DNA of 64,000 nucleotides, from positions 11,346,001 through 11,410,000 of the forward strand of contig CM065323.1 in assembly GCA_033032175.1 (NCBI GenBank). The letters are read 5' to 3'. The position numbers and the translations under genes are program-made. Source of the stretch: Saturnia japonica (taxonomy: Eukaryota; Arthropoda; Insecta; Lepidoptera; Saturniidae). The notes beneath the pieces were generated by a model. It made no database searches. It was not told where the DNA came from and saw only the letters and a list, made by a program, of their open reading frames with translations. The number at the start of each line of letters is the position of its first letter. The stretch's first letter is position 1. This document shows positions 55,091 to 64,000 of the stretch, piece after piece.

Positions 55091-55164
55091 TATAAATAAC
55101 ACAAGCTATGCTTACTTTGGAATAAACTAATAATAATACAACTAATTCTCAGCGTTCGTAAGCA

Positions 55165-55375
55165 AAGTTGGCTCAGTTGTAACATGTCCAGACTCTTCAT
55201 AAAGTGATGTAGATTTGAACCCTATTATAAGCCTAAGCTTTCGGCGAAGGAAAATATCGTAATGCTTTCATAGCATAGGGGTAGGCTATTGTGTATTGCC
55301 ATCTGGCTAGCTACCACTCTTAAGTCGAAAATCTGTTACCAAGCACCTATAGATGTGTTCTGGCAGTTGCGTCAT
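55165..55375 (+). mobile_element. tRNA-derived SINE (family 1), decayed head
   Basis: 'aagttggctcagttgtaaca', B box 'agatttgaaccct', 'gcctaagctttcggcgaagg', 'gccatctggctagctacc' and 'gaaaatctgttaccaagc'. Confidence 0.7.
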
Positions 55376-55379
55376 TTAA

Positions 55380-56900
55380 CATAAGGTAGATTGTCATAAA
55401 ACGACAAACATATAATGAATAAAAAAAGTTAAAATGATATCGCCAAAAACCTATATATGTGTTCTGGCATTTACGCTTATGAACTGGTTCCGCTCTAGTC
55501 TTCGCGTTTAACCATTTAAGGCCACAATACTCTAAAAGGTCATTCATACACATCTTACTTAAAAATAATTTTTGAAGTGAAACGTTTTAGACGAATAATG
55601 GGACGAGAATTGATGGTGAAATTTTAAAGATGCGTCACCTATAGGCACATATTTCGTTACATGAGAGGGAAGAAAGATTTAACGTAGAGAGTAAGAGATT
55701 GTTCTAAATTGATCTAAAATGTATCTGCTCATACAGTTTGGCTTTTTAAGAAGTTTTACTAATATCACGTGTATGATGAAGATATGAAGATAATAAAATC
55801 TTAACTAAAAATTTTCGTACCGTCATAAATGTAAGTGAACCATCTCGATTAAATTATCTGTGGCTGTAACATAGAAACAAGACGAACGCCGACTTGTCCT
55901 TTGACAATCTAATTGCAATCGATTATGTTTATAGAGTTGTTAATAGATAGCAGTTTCCGTTCGACGGAAAAAAAGTATATTTACTTAAAGCGAGCCGTGA
56001 TTAGTGTTTTCTTTCCGTATGAATCAAAATGATCGAACGATGTGATTTAGAAAATTACTAGAATAATTTACGTTTCCTCTCTGGATAATAATTTTTATGT
56101 AATTGGTCCACGCGAGCCTTTTTCTTTAATATCTTTTCTTGGCATGTTTAGATTAAGTGTAATCAACTATGATAAGATACTACCTATGGGACTGATTCTC
56201 CTGTACATTTACTCTACTTTATACATATTATGTAGTCTTGCGACCACAATAATTTGAATTCTGTGAAGCGATTTTTTAAATTCTACACAATGACATTTTC
56301 ATCGATTTTATTAGGTTCTCGATCAAATTTTTTCACACGTGCATAAGTTGGTTAAAAGAAATGGGTGATGTGGAAAAAAGTGTAAATAATTGTCCACGTG
56401 CGGGGAACCGTAATTTAGACACGGAACGGTAGCGGGCGGCACAAAACGCTCATTAAAAGCAATAAACAAACAAGACAATGTGTAGTCACCGAGATTTAAG
56501 GCAGCTAACTGATGTGTGGCGAGGGGTAGCACCATGAGCGCGTCGGATCACAGCACGTGAACTCATGCAACCCAGGTCACGAGGCTGTACTACATTACCG
56601 CGAAACTATATTTTACCGCCATCTATGGACAGCGAGCGGTAGGTACTAATAGTCAAACAACACTGTACTGGCTCTAAACCCAAGTGAGATGAACTGGTAT
56701 TAATAGTTAACTACAATATTCGTAAGTGGCGCAAGTTTAAAAACTGTAATACAGTGAACAATTGTCTTTAGACCAACCAACTGGTTTTGTTAAAATTTCA
56801 AATGGGCTAAAGGGCTCCTTGACATCTGGAATCACGAAAGCTAACTTCAACAGAAGATGAAACTTCATGATGATTAACAAGCATATTTAAGACATTTTCT
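55380..56900. other. spacer with a possible regulatory block at 56330-56660
   Basis: No gene. 56330-56660 is richer in G+C and holds two CACGTG E-boxes ('tccacgtgcg' at about 56393 and 'gcacgtgaac' at about 56552) and forkhead-like 'aataaacaaacaa'. This is only a suggestion of cis-regulation. Confidence 0.3.
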
Positions 56901-56912
56901 TTCATTTAGAGG

Positions 56913-57089
56913 CAGTGCCGGCCGTAACTAGCCTTTTATGCGCCCGGTGCAAGATTCTATATCTGCGCCCTTGAAATTTTTTATTAAGTATAGGTATTGT
57001 TTGTGGTCCTTGTCTGGTAATTTCTGCGCCTCTCCAGAGTCTGTGCCCTGTGCCTGAGCATAGCTGGCAGTATCCTAGTTACGGCACTG
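56913..57089. mobile_element. 177-bp hAT-type MITE
   Basis: Inverted ends 'cagtgccggccgtaactag' (left) and 'ctagttacggcactg' (right, reading cagtgccgtaactag when reversed). Both are flanked by an 8-base direct repeat, 'tttagagg' at 56905-56912 and 'tttagggg' at 57090-57097 (seven of eight match). An 8-bp target duplication and CAGTG.CGTAACTAG ends are those of the hAT superfamily. There is no coding capacity. Confidence 0.85.
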
Positions 57090-57169
57090 TTTAGGGGTGT
57101 AAGGTATGTTGTTGAATTACATCTTTAATGTTGAGCCAACCTCACCTGCACGTGGTGCGTGGTGGAATT

Positions 57170-57400
57170 GCTATTTTGCTCGACTGGGTTGCGATCACAA
57201 TGCATGTGGTGAAATGTCCGTCATAGTGACTAGCTTTTTCGTGTCGCGTTTCGGGATCAGCCTGTACATATCCAGTTAAATTAATGCGGGCTGGCATGAC
57301 AGCGGTGACCGTCGGTCGATGTATTATGATTTCTCGGTGGTCGCCGTTATTAAAATTGTACTGTGCTTACCATCAGTGAGAACAGTGTCAAATTGCCGTG
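57170..57400 (+). repeat. LINE-derived fragment with family F 3' end
   Basis: 'gcgtttcgggatcagcctgt' at 57246-57265, then 'ctggcatgacagcggtgacc', 'ttctcggtggtcgccgtt' and 'tgtactgtgcttaccatcag'. The last three match 49215-49320 reversed. Confidence 0.55.
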
Positions 57401-57404
57401 CTAC

Positions 57405-57910
57405 TGAGAAAAAAAAACCCATTATTTTCTGTTGTTAATTTATACAATACACTTTATTGCACACGAAACAAAAAAAAAGTGCATATGTATAACTATTTTA
57501 ATTATTTGTGTACAGTCAGGTGGCTTTCATCTAGGTCCATGGTTTTTACTTAAGTGCTTTCCAATATTGTTTCTTGTTAAGAAGAAGGGAAGTGTTCCTC
57601 CCTGCAAACATTTTTTTACAGTAAGAACGTTTTTGTTAACCGACTTCAGGAAAAGAAGGAGTATACTCAAATTAAACATTTGTTTCTCATGTATGAACCG
57701 ATATGGATGATTCTCTTTTGTTGGATAGGAGATACCTCTAGTGTGGTCTTGTTTCAATTTCATTAGCATTGGACCTTCACTTTCTGAGATACATCAGGAA
57801 ACTCGTGAAAATCATTGAAATTGGCTTTCTTTTTTGTTAAGAATTGACTTGTTAAGTACAGTTTCGTTTTTGTACAGTTAATACGTGAACTTTGATGCTG
57901 TATATTATAC
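57405..57910. other. spacer
   Basis: The left 80 bases contain a reversed LINE-type end ('actttattgcacac'). The remaining open frames (57432-57710 plus, 57527-57769 minus) have no motif. Confidence 0.4.
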
Positions 57911-57911
57911 A

Positions 57912-58140
57912 AACTAGCTGTGCCCCTCGGTTTCACCCGTATTTTTATCCGACAAATACCGCGCCGCCAACGCGACGGACCCGTGTGGTCTATCATAATT
58001 GTTATCACTTCCCGCAAGTACAAGTTATTTTAATTTTTCATTTCCTTCTAAAGTATGTTCGTTGCTTCGATAGCTTAGGTGGTTGTAGGGCTGGTTAATT
58101 TTAGTTGATTTGATAGCAAAAAGAAACTTTGCAACAGCAA
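57912..58140 (+). repeat. 'agctgtgcccctcgg' dispersed repeat
   Basis: Starts 'actagctgtgcccctcggtt', with 'ccgcgccgccaacgcgacgg' following, as in 27536-27690. Confidence 0.55.
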
Positions 58141-58149
58141 TCGTTTTAT

Positions 58150-58290
58150 TGAACCAAATACAATGTCGCGCTGTGACGTGCGAGTGAGTGTGGAGCCGTT
58201 TCGCGGAGTGAGGGCATGTCGCCGTGCGCGTGCAGGTGCGCGGGGTAAGGCTTGCTCGCTCCCCGCTCCTCGCTGCCGTGCATGTATGCC
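58150..58290. other. CpG-rich block, unassigned
   Basis: About 140 bases with many CG dinucleotides in AT-rich DNA. Both strands carry short open frames (for example 58025-58297 minus) without known domains. It could be part of the adjoining repeat or a promoter-like region. Confidence 0.3.
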
Positions 58291-58294
58291 GTAA

Positions 58295-58880
58295 CAAGTA
58301 TGTGTCGAAATAACATACTATAAAGAGAAAAAATTAACTTCATAAAATTGTCTTTATGATGAAATAGCTTTTGTTCGTAAAGATTAATATGATAAGCCTA
58401 AAAATAATGCTCAAAATAATTTTTAATCTTCAACATAAAAACTCGCAAAATACCTTATTGTGGCTTATGCTATTAAGAAATAACATATTAACATATGCAT
58501 GTTACCGGACACTTTTTTTAGATATACTAAGGAACAATATTTTTGTAGAATATTATATTTACGTATCACTAACCATTACGCCAGCGCACGCGGATAAAGC
58601 AGTTCGGGAACACTTTCACTTCGACTTACTTAAACAAAAATCAATATTTAAGGTTAGCTGAGAGGTTTAGCTTAGTTCCAGATAGCCTATACTATTCTTT
58701 GTGAATCTGGCTATCATATACAGAAATAATTTTTCGAATCCGACTGCTACCAGTTGTCCAGAGGTTACCGTGTTTAAACAAACAAACAAACAAAAATCGT
58801 CCGCTTTACAAAATTATTAATAGTATAGATATACACAGATTGATCTCGGAACACGACATACCAAAAGAAAATCATAGATG
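58295..58880. other. spacer with a repeat scrap
   Basis: 58840-58880 repeats part of 3500-3530 ('ctcggaacacgacataccaa'). There is a 'caaa' microsatellite-like run at 58775-58793. The 96-codon plus frame at 58371 has no motif. Confidence 0.4.
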
Positions 58881-58885
58881 GTTTT

Positions 58886-59095
58886 TTATTTCTCACTAAC
58901 TACACTATTAGCCTAAGGGTCCCTAAAGAGATAGAGCCACTGATGGCTTTGATAGCTTCACCCGGCTTGGGGGTGAGCGCTTAAGGCATTCAGGCCCGAA
59001 AGTGTGAGCAACATGCGCACAAAGGTGCCAAAGTGGCCGGACGTCGGTTTGGGCTGTTACCACGATTGTGAAAAGGTCGCGAACTGACTAATTCC
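58886..59095 (-). mobile_element. SINE family 4, minus copy without long poly-A
   Basis: Plus strand 'ctaactacactattagcctaa', 'gatagcttcacccggcttgg', 'gtgccaaagtggccgga' and 'aaaggtcgcgaactgacta'. It matches the inner SINE at 38250-38450 along its whole length with moderate divergence. Confidence 0.75.
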
Positions 59096-59099
59096 ATAT

Positions 59100-59395
59100 C
59101 CGTAGAAAATTCGAGCTAAACTAACGCATACATATATACATGTCCCTACCTCCTGGGAGAAAGGAATAAACATGTGTATATGTATTTAGTACTCTGGAAA
59201 CATGATCGAAATTAACTATCGTAAAAAAAGAAAAAAAGGTCCCTTACAGAATCTATGTACTTACGTGGTGTGCACGTATGGATGTACATATTTTGTGTAA
59301 TTATGTATGTGGGTAGCTACGTGATTGCAAGTGCGGTGTCACCTGTATCGCGCGAGCGGCTTCATGACTCAAGGGTTCTACATCGAGGGCACGGA
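59100..59395. other. spacer
   Basis: Nothing firmly recognised; 59355-59410 contains a tRNA-like B-box word but no A box. Confidence 0.3.
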
Positions 59396-59396
59396 C

Positions 59397-59895
59397 CTAG
59401 GTTTGAGTTGCTGCAAGAGAGGGAGGACGTGACGGGTTTGCGGGAGCGAAATTAGCCACCCGTCCCCTACGGATGGAACGGTGATTCCGCGGGCGTGGGC
59501 GCGAGCACGCTTTGTTTGAACAGACGGTGGAGTAGTATTTGTATATTTCTTCGCTTATAAACGGGATCGGTGAAGATATTCGCGGCTGGAGATGTTCGCG
59601 GGGGATGTTCGGTTTTGGGGTGTAACTCGCGGCGGCTTTCACCAACAAATTCGTGTAATTTGACGCAATATCGAAAAACGATCGCGTAAGGTATGTAATA
59701 TACGGTTCGACCGAGGGAAGTTCCATATCTTTATGGAGGTCTTCCTGTCGAACGTACCAAGGAGCTTTGTTAATTTTACGTAAGAATCGGGTTTGGAGGA
59801 TTTGGAATTTGTTAATGTTGATCTTTGACGTATGTGCGAATGTGGCGCAGCTTAAATGTCATGATAGGATGGACACAATGTCTTGCATAATGTAA
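59397..59895 (-). pseudogene. Jockey-like LINE ORF2, C-terminal relic
   Basis: One minus-strand frame from about 59895 reads FAHTSKININKFQILQTRFL, then RKINKAPWYVRQEDLHKDME, then LPSVEPYITYLTRSFFDIAS and a Pro-rich tail. The order KLQxxQNRxLR, APWYVRNxDLHxDLxLP, FFxxxxxHPNxLL is the typical C-terminal region of Jockey-clade reverse transcriptase proteins. One stop sits near the start. The reverse transcriptase itself is not present. The frame stays open to 59397, a long survival for a relic. Confidence 0.82.
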
Positions 59896-59899
59896 GCTT

Positions 59900-60250
59900 A
59901 TGTCTCAGGAACAATTTGTTTAGTATCAAGAGGTGCAGTCTATGCGTATTGTAAATCATCCCTTATTTTTTAAAACGCGAAACACTGTTATTTCTCCCTA
60001 AAAGCATAAATATGAATTTTCATATCCCTAAAATTAGAAATAGTGGGTTCTTCATACAATCTTTCATCCCCTATTTCACCTCTTAAAGTTTTATTTTCAC
60101 GACATAAGGTAAGCCAATGTCTTTCTTCAAGGTTCAATATATCTCTATACCAAAATTCATGAAATTTGGTTTGATGCGTTCTTCCTATAAACCTTCATCG
60201 CCTATTTCAGGGCGTGAAATGCAAGAGACAGGACAAACAGAGTTACTTTC
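59900..60250 (+). repeat. LINE/SINE-type tail ending 'tataatattagtatgga'
   Basis: 'cccctatttcacctcttaa', 'aaaattcatgaaatttggtt' and the end 'gcatttataatattagtatg', the characteristic end of a common lepidopteran repeat. Confidence 0.5.
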
Positions 60251-60254
60251 GCAT

Positions 60255-60640
60255 TTATAATATTAGTATGGATTATTCATTTCATTATGCTGTCATTCTG
60301 TATGGTGTCAGTAAATTACCCAATAGCAAAATAACGACAACAGTATATAATAATAAATTTTTAAAATTAATTCTCTCTCTCTATACCTTTCTTTGTTTCT
60401 CTTTAACTGATACTTTAGCATGGTAAAAATAGCAAAAGATCGATTTCTGTGGTGTTTGTTTTGTTTTTTATAATAGAAATTTTTACATTGTTAACACAAA
60501 TTTGAAAAGCGAATAAAAGAAGGTCGATTTTTTGGAGAGATCGATCTTTTAGACCTCGATTTATTGTGAATCGATACATCAGAGTTTGATTTGAATCAAC
60601 CTTTTACGAAATGAATTGCCTAGCAGTGATGCGGCACTCG
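60255..60640. other. spacer
   Basis: Nothing recognised. Confidence 0.35.
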
Positions 60641-60644
60641 ACTC

Positions 60645-61165
60645 GCTTGCGTGGATATCCAACCTAGGGTGACCCCTTATTAATATAATTTATTATATAG
60701 ATGTAAGGTCAACTCATATTGGACATATCCAAATTTTCTGAAACTGTACATTTTTTAACTTTATGTACACTTTCAATCATCATAATTTTACAAATCAGTT
60801 TCAAAGTTTCAGCCAATTAAACTGAAGAGCTATTTTATCGCATTTTTATCCAACAAATGTTCGACGTGATTTTTGAAATTGATATAACTTTTTTATTTAT
60901 GAACTTATTGTAATAAAATATACACTAAATGTTAAGTGAACCTTACCAGAATATACTAGTGAAAACCGTTTCCAAATCAGTTAAGCCTTTTCTGAGATTA
61001 GCGCGCACAAAAGTTGGCAAACAGACAAACAGACAAAAATTGTAACAATCATTGTTTTGGGTTCTCCTGCGTTGATAGAGACCCCCAGTAATAATTTTTC
61101 TCATATATCTTCTATGTACAGACATCGATCAGTTACGTTTTTATTATATGTATAGATAGATAATA
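60645..61165 (+). repeat. decayed dispersed repeat
   Basis: Head-like 'gactcgcttgcgtgga', a body with 'ggcaaacagacaaacagaca' and an end 'tatatgtatagatagata'. Wording suits the same broad class as repeat D. Confidence 0.4.
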
Positions 61166-61344
61166 TACAAAAGATATTTATTGCACAGACTGATTCTGTA
61201 ATTCTAAAGAACTGCAATGTGCTTTATTAAAATTATTCTTGATCCAGAAATTAGACTTCTTAATTTAAAAGATTCGTATTTACTTTAATTTATAATCAAA
61301 TTACTGGTCGTTTCTTAAAAAGTAATTCTACGTTGAAGAGTATT

Positions 61345-61545
61345 CGTATCAAAATCAAAAAATATTGTTTTCTTTTTATGCCTAGAGAAGGCTATAAGAA
61401 CGTCAAAATGCAGGTTTGGAAAATTGTTCAGTGATCAAGAAGAGCCGGCAACAAACTCGACCGGGATTTATTGATAATTTTATTTTTAGTCTGTAATAAT
61501 TTTATTATTTTAGTGGATGTACAGAGAGGGTGTCATTTGCAGACA
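61345..61545 (+). repeat. dispersed repeat E, plus copy
   Basis: 'gcctagagaaggctataaga', 'gtcaaaatgcaggtttgg', 'ggcaacaaactcgaccggg' and 'ggatgtacagagagggtg'. Confidence 0.6.
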
Positions 61546-61599
61546 TCACTATCATTCACGTAATGATTTACTCTGTAATAACCTTTCGATATTAAAATC

Positions 61600-62290
61600 C
61601 TTTTGACAAGATCCTTGAACGTCATCATCATCATCATAGGCCTCCAAAATCTAAATAGATTATTTAAACAACGTCCGTTGATTTTAAATGGGTGGAGTGC
61701 GACACTTACGCTCCTGACTATTAAGTCCACACCGTGCACAAACAAACAGTGCTCTTGGATCGTTTCGTGGAATCACAGCGCATTAGTGACGAAGCTCGCT
61801 TCTGTGGTAGAGGTGGTCGAACCATTTGCCATCGCGGACCACGACGCCATCCGCAAATCTCTTCCATCAAACAACACGATTATCGGGCTCTTTTTTCCAA
61901 CATTTTGGGTCAATATTGAAGACAGGTATGTCTCGCCTCGCACTGTCCTTGAAGCGCAGTTTAGGATGTCCCACTGGCTGTTTAGAATTGGCAATTTCGC
62001 TTGAAAAGTTTGTGGTGGTAAACCCGAAGACTTCATCCGATGTACGTGACCTAGCTAGCAAATTCGCCTTTGATTCCAGGCTACAGTGATTCTTGGCAAC
62101 CGTGCGATACTGAGCACCTCTTCGTTATTACCCCGTCTTTCCACGAGATGTGCAAAAAGTGACGAAGTCAGCACATATGGGGGCTGTTTAACTTTCTCTT
62201 CTGTTTGGCATAAGATATCCAAATTTCAACTCCGTATACTCTTGGTATGTTTAGGATGCAGGTCTGATAATCAATCATCTTAGTCTTTAT
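61600..62290 (-). pseudogene. LINE ORF2 C-terminal relic with 'GxPKLRFKD' motif
   Basis: Reading down the minus strand in several frames: EIWISYAKQ, NNEEVLSIARLPRI, LGHVHRMKSSGLP, then PVGHPKLRFKDSARRDIPVF with NIDPKCW, and finally a damaged cysteine-rich end near 61740. The order (E.W.T, NEEVL..A.LP, WAGHV.RM, GRPKLR.KD, NID..WE) is that of a non-LTR retrotransposon C-terminal region. The 3' flank ends in a (atg)n run at 61620-61637. At least three frameshifts are present, so it is inactive. Confidence 0.72.
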
Positions 62291-62294
62291 AGAC

Positions 62295-63655
62295 AGGTAT
62301 TTAGAATTTTAAGTTGAACTTGGTATGCGGCAAATCGGCACAATTCTTAGGGATCTGATAAAACTAAAAAAAAATATTGGTCTAAGTAATATAATACGGA
62401 GCGACTAATTTATGTTGAATAAAGGAATTAATATTCTCTCAACACTCTGTATAAATACAAAGTCATCAACACTGCAGAAGCGAGATGAGATTATCGCTCG
62501 ACCGGTGGGACAACTGACAAATAAATAGGATCCTGTTGTTGCGTCATTTATTATTTTCTATACAATTATTAAACCTCTCCGTTATTTTATAACTGTGTAT
62601 TTAAAATTATTTAATTATTATATATTAATTCGTCTGTATTAAAGATGTTATACATGTAACATAATTGGCATTTATCGACTAACATTTCTATAACTAATAA
62701 CTACAGCATCATAATTTATCCAAATCTGTTAATAAAAGTTTGTGTTTTTATTTCTTAATATTTGTATACAAAATTTTACAAACTTGAATCACGTTTTAAA
62801 ATCGTTGTATATTAAAAATGTGTGTGTGTACCAGAGTACACAGGTAAGAAGTGAAACTTTTTTACGACATATCATTTTTCTACTATTTGCAACTTCACGA
62901 AAATGGGGTAGATAAGGCTTAAGCCTTAAGAAAAACAATTTTTTCCGTATTAAATTAAAGCTATTTTATTATTATAGACATGCATACAATTAATGAGTAA
63001 TTTATTTTATCATTGTTCTTATTATAATATCATTGCTATTTATTTATTGTATTATATTTACAAGTTATGAATAAATAATTGGAATTATCTTTTCAAAGTA
63101 ATACAATTATATGATGACAGTTAATCTTGTAGAAATGCAACGATTTTATAAAATTAAAAATGAATAAATAAATCATTAAAAACGAATAATGAAAAAAGGT
63201 GTACGTATACATATTTTTATTTTCTAATCGTGTTTTGTTTTATTTTTAAATTTTTATTTAATTTATATTTTTTATTGTTTTTAGAATTAATAATGTTCAC
63301 TAGATTTACAGTCATATTTATTAATACTTGCTAATTTTAACAGATTTATATACATTCACTGATACTTACAATCAAAAAGTGAGGTTAACCTCAAATAAAT
63401 ATTAAAATCATGCTCATACGTGTTGAATTTATAAAACGAAATATATAATCACTCTCACTTTTCTTGTAAATTCACTTAAATTTGAATAAGTCTTTTTATT
63501 TTATCACTTTCAAATTAATATATTGTTATTCTTATTTCAAACCAAACTTCAAAACTAATATATTGTTGTTATTATTATAATATATGACATTATATTCTTT
63601 ACGTCACTATACTAAACTTTGATAAAAAAAGCAACATGGCGCGTAACCGAAAAAC
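62295..63655. other. AT-rich stretch, no gene seen
   Basis: Very AT-rich, especially 62960-63640; no repeat or coding motif recognised. A 'tgtgtgtgt' run at 62820 is short. Confidence 0.45.
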
Positions 63656-63659
63656 GTGA

Positions 63660-63715
63660 CGATTGCTACAAAATTTCTCCCATACGTCGATAAAGAAGTT
63701 TCACTTCAAAAATAA
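63660..63715 (+). repeat. fragment of repeat G end
   Basis: 'cgataaagaagtttcacttc' and 'aaaa' as at the ends of 6905-7115 and 48920-49110. Confidence 0.4.
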
Positions 63716-64000
63716 TTCTGCTTTTAGTGTTTTGATTAAGCAATTATATAGATATCTTGATTATGACAAAAAAGGTAGTTTACAATTGGTTGTAAAATAT
63801 GTACTGAACAGACAGACAAACAAACAACAAAGCGAGTTTACTACGTTATCTTTCAATATTGGACTATGTTATAAATCAATTACAAATTACCACACTAACA
63901 AACATACAAGAAAGCAAGTTAATAAATTCGTAGTAAAATAGTGAACTCATGAAATTAATACTGAAATAAACTTCGTTCTTTAAACGCCATGTCTTGACTC

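Noticed and set aside
58371..58661. 96-codon plus-strand frame
   Set aside because: AT-rich composition, no motif, no splice or promoter context; compatible with chance.
61603..62089. Plus-strand open frames of 133 and 87 codons
   Set aside because: They lie opposite a LINE C-terminal relic on the minus strand, which carries the recognisable motifs.
1..64000. CRISPR array, operon or bacterial gene cluster
   Set aside because: No regularly spaced repeats, no bacterial gene density; all coding relics are eukaryotic mobile elements.

Overview
This is eukaryotic, AT-rich, intron- or intergenic-type DNA, most likely from a moth or butterfly. The evidence is the mix of decayed LINEs of RTE and Jockey/CR1 type, tRNA-headed SINEs, mariner elements of the DD34D and DD41D groups, Ty3/gypsy fragments, and many copies of the 'ctagctg..cccgcg' class of dispersed repeat that I associate with lepidopteran genomes. 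The species assignment is inference. I find no complete host gene, no rRNA, no free-standing tRNA gene and no CRISPR array. Three short candidate host exons (1199-1242, 32902-32987, 54636-54660) rest only on splice-like signals and open frames.

Layout. 1-9.4 kb: AT-rich DNA with LINE C-terminal relics (395-720, 5055-5570) and SINE fragments. 9.8-13.6 kb: a repeat tail followed by one long LINE ORF2 relic with endonuclease and reverse transcriptase parts. 14.4-17 kb: a SINE, then a Ty3/gypsy integrase gene split by a second gypsy-type element that carries an LTR, primer-binding site and gag, plus an inverted, internally deleted pol. 18.3-26.2 kb: a direct tandem duplication of about 3.9 kb. 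27-33 kb: repeats, SINEs and a possible regulatory block. 33.2-34.4 kb: a DD34D mariner broken by a 2-base deletion. 35.7-37.0 kb: a DD41D mariner with 32-base terminal inverted repeats and one stop codon. 37.7-42.0 kb: a rearranged segment with two long copies and one partial copy of the same block, an RTE-type LINE fragment between them, and a SINE inserted into another SINE, with a 73-78 base poly-T tract. 43-64 kb: dispersed SINEs, LINE tails, a Tigger/pogo-like relic, a 177-bp hAT-type MITE and AT-rich DNA.

The coding relics do not work together as a pathway. They are independent mobile elements in various stages of decay. What can be read is history: nesting, target-site duplications and duplication order. 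The two duplicated regions might instead be assembly or haplotype artefacts, and this is flagged. All comparisons were made by eye, so percentages and edges are approximate.
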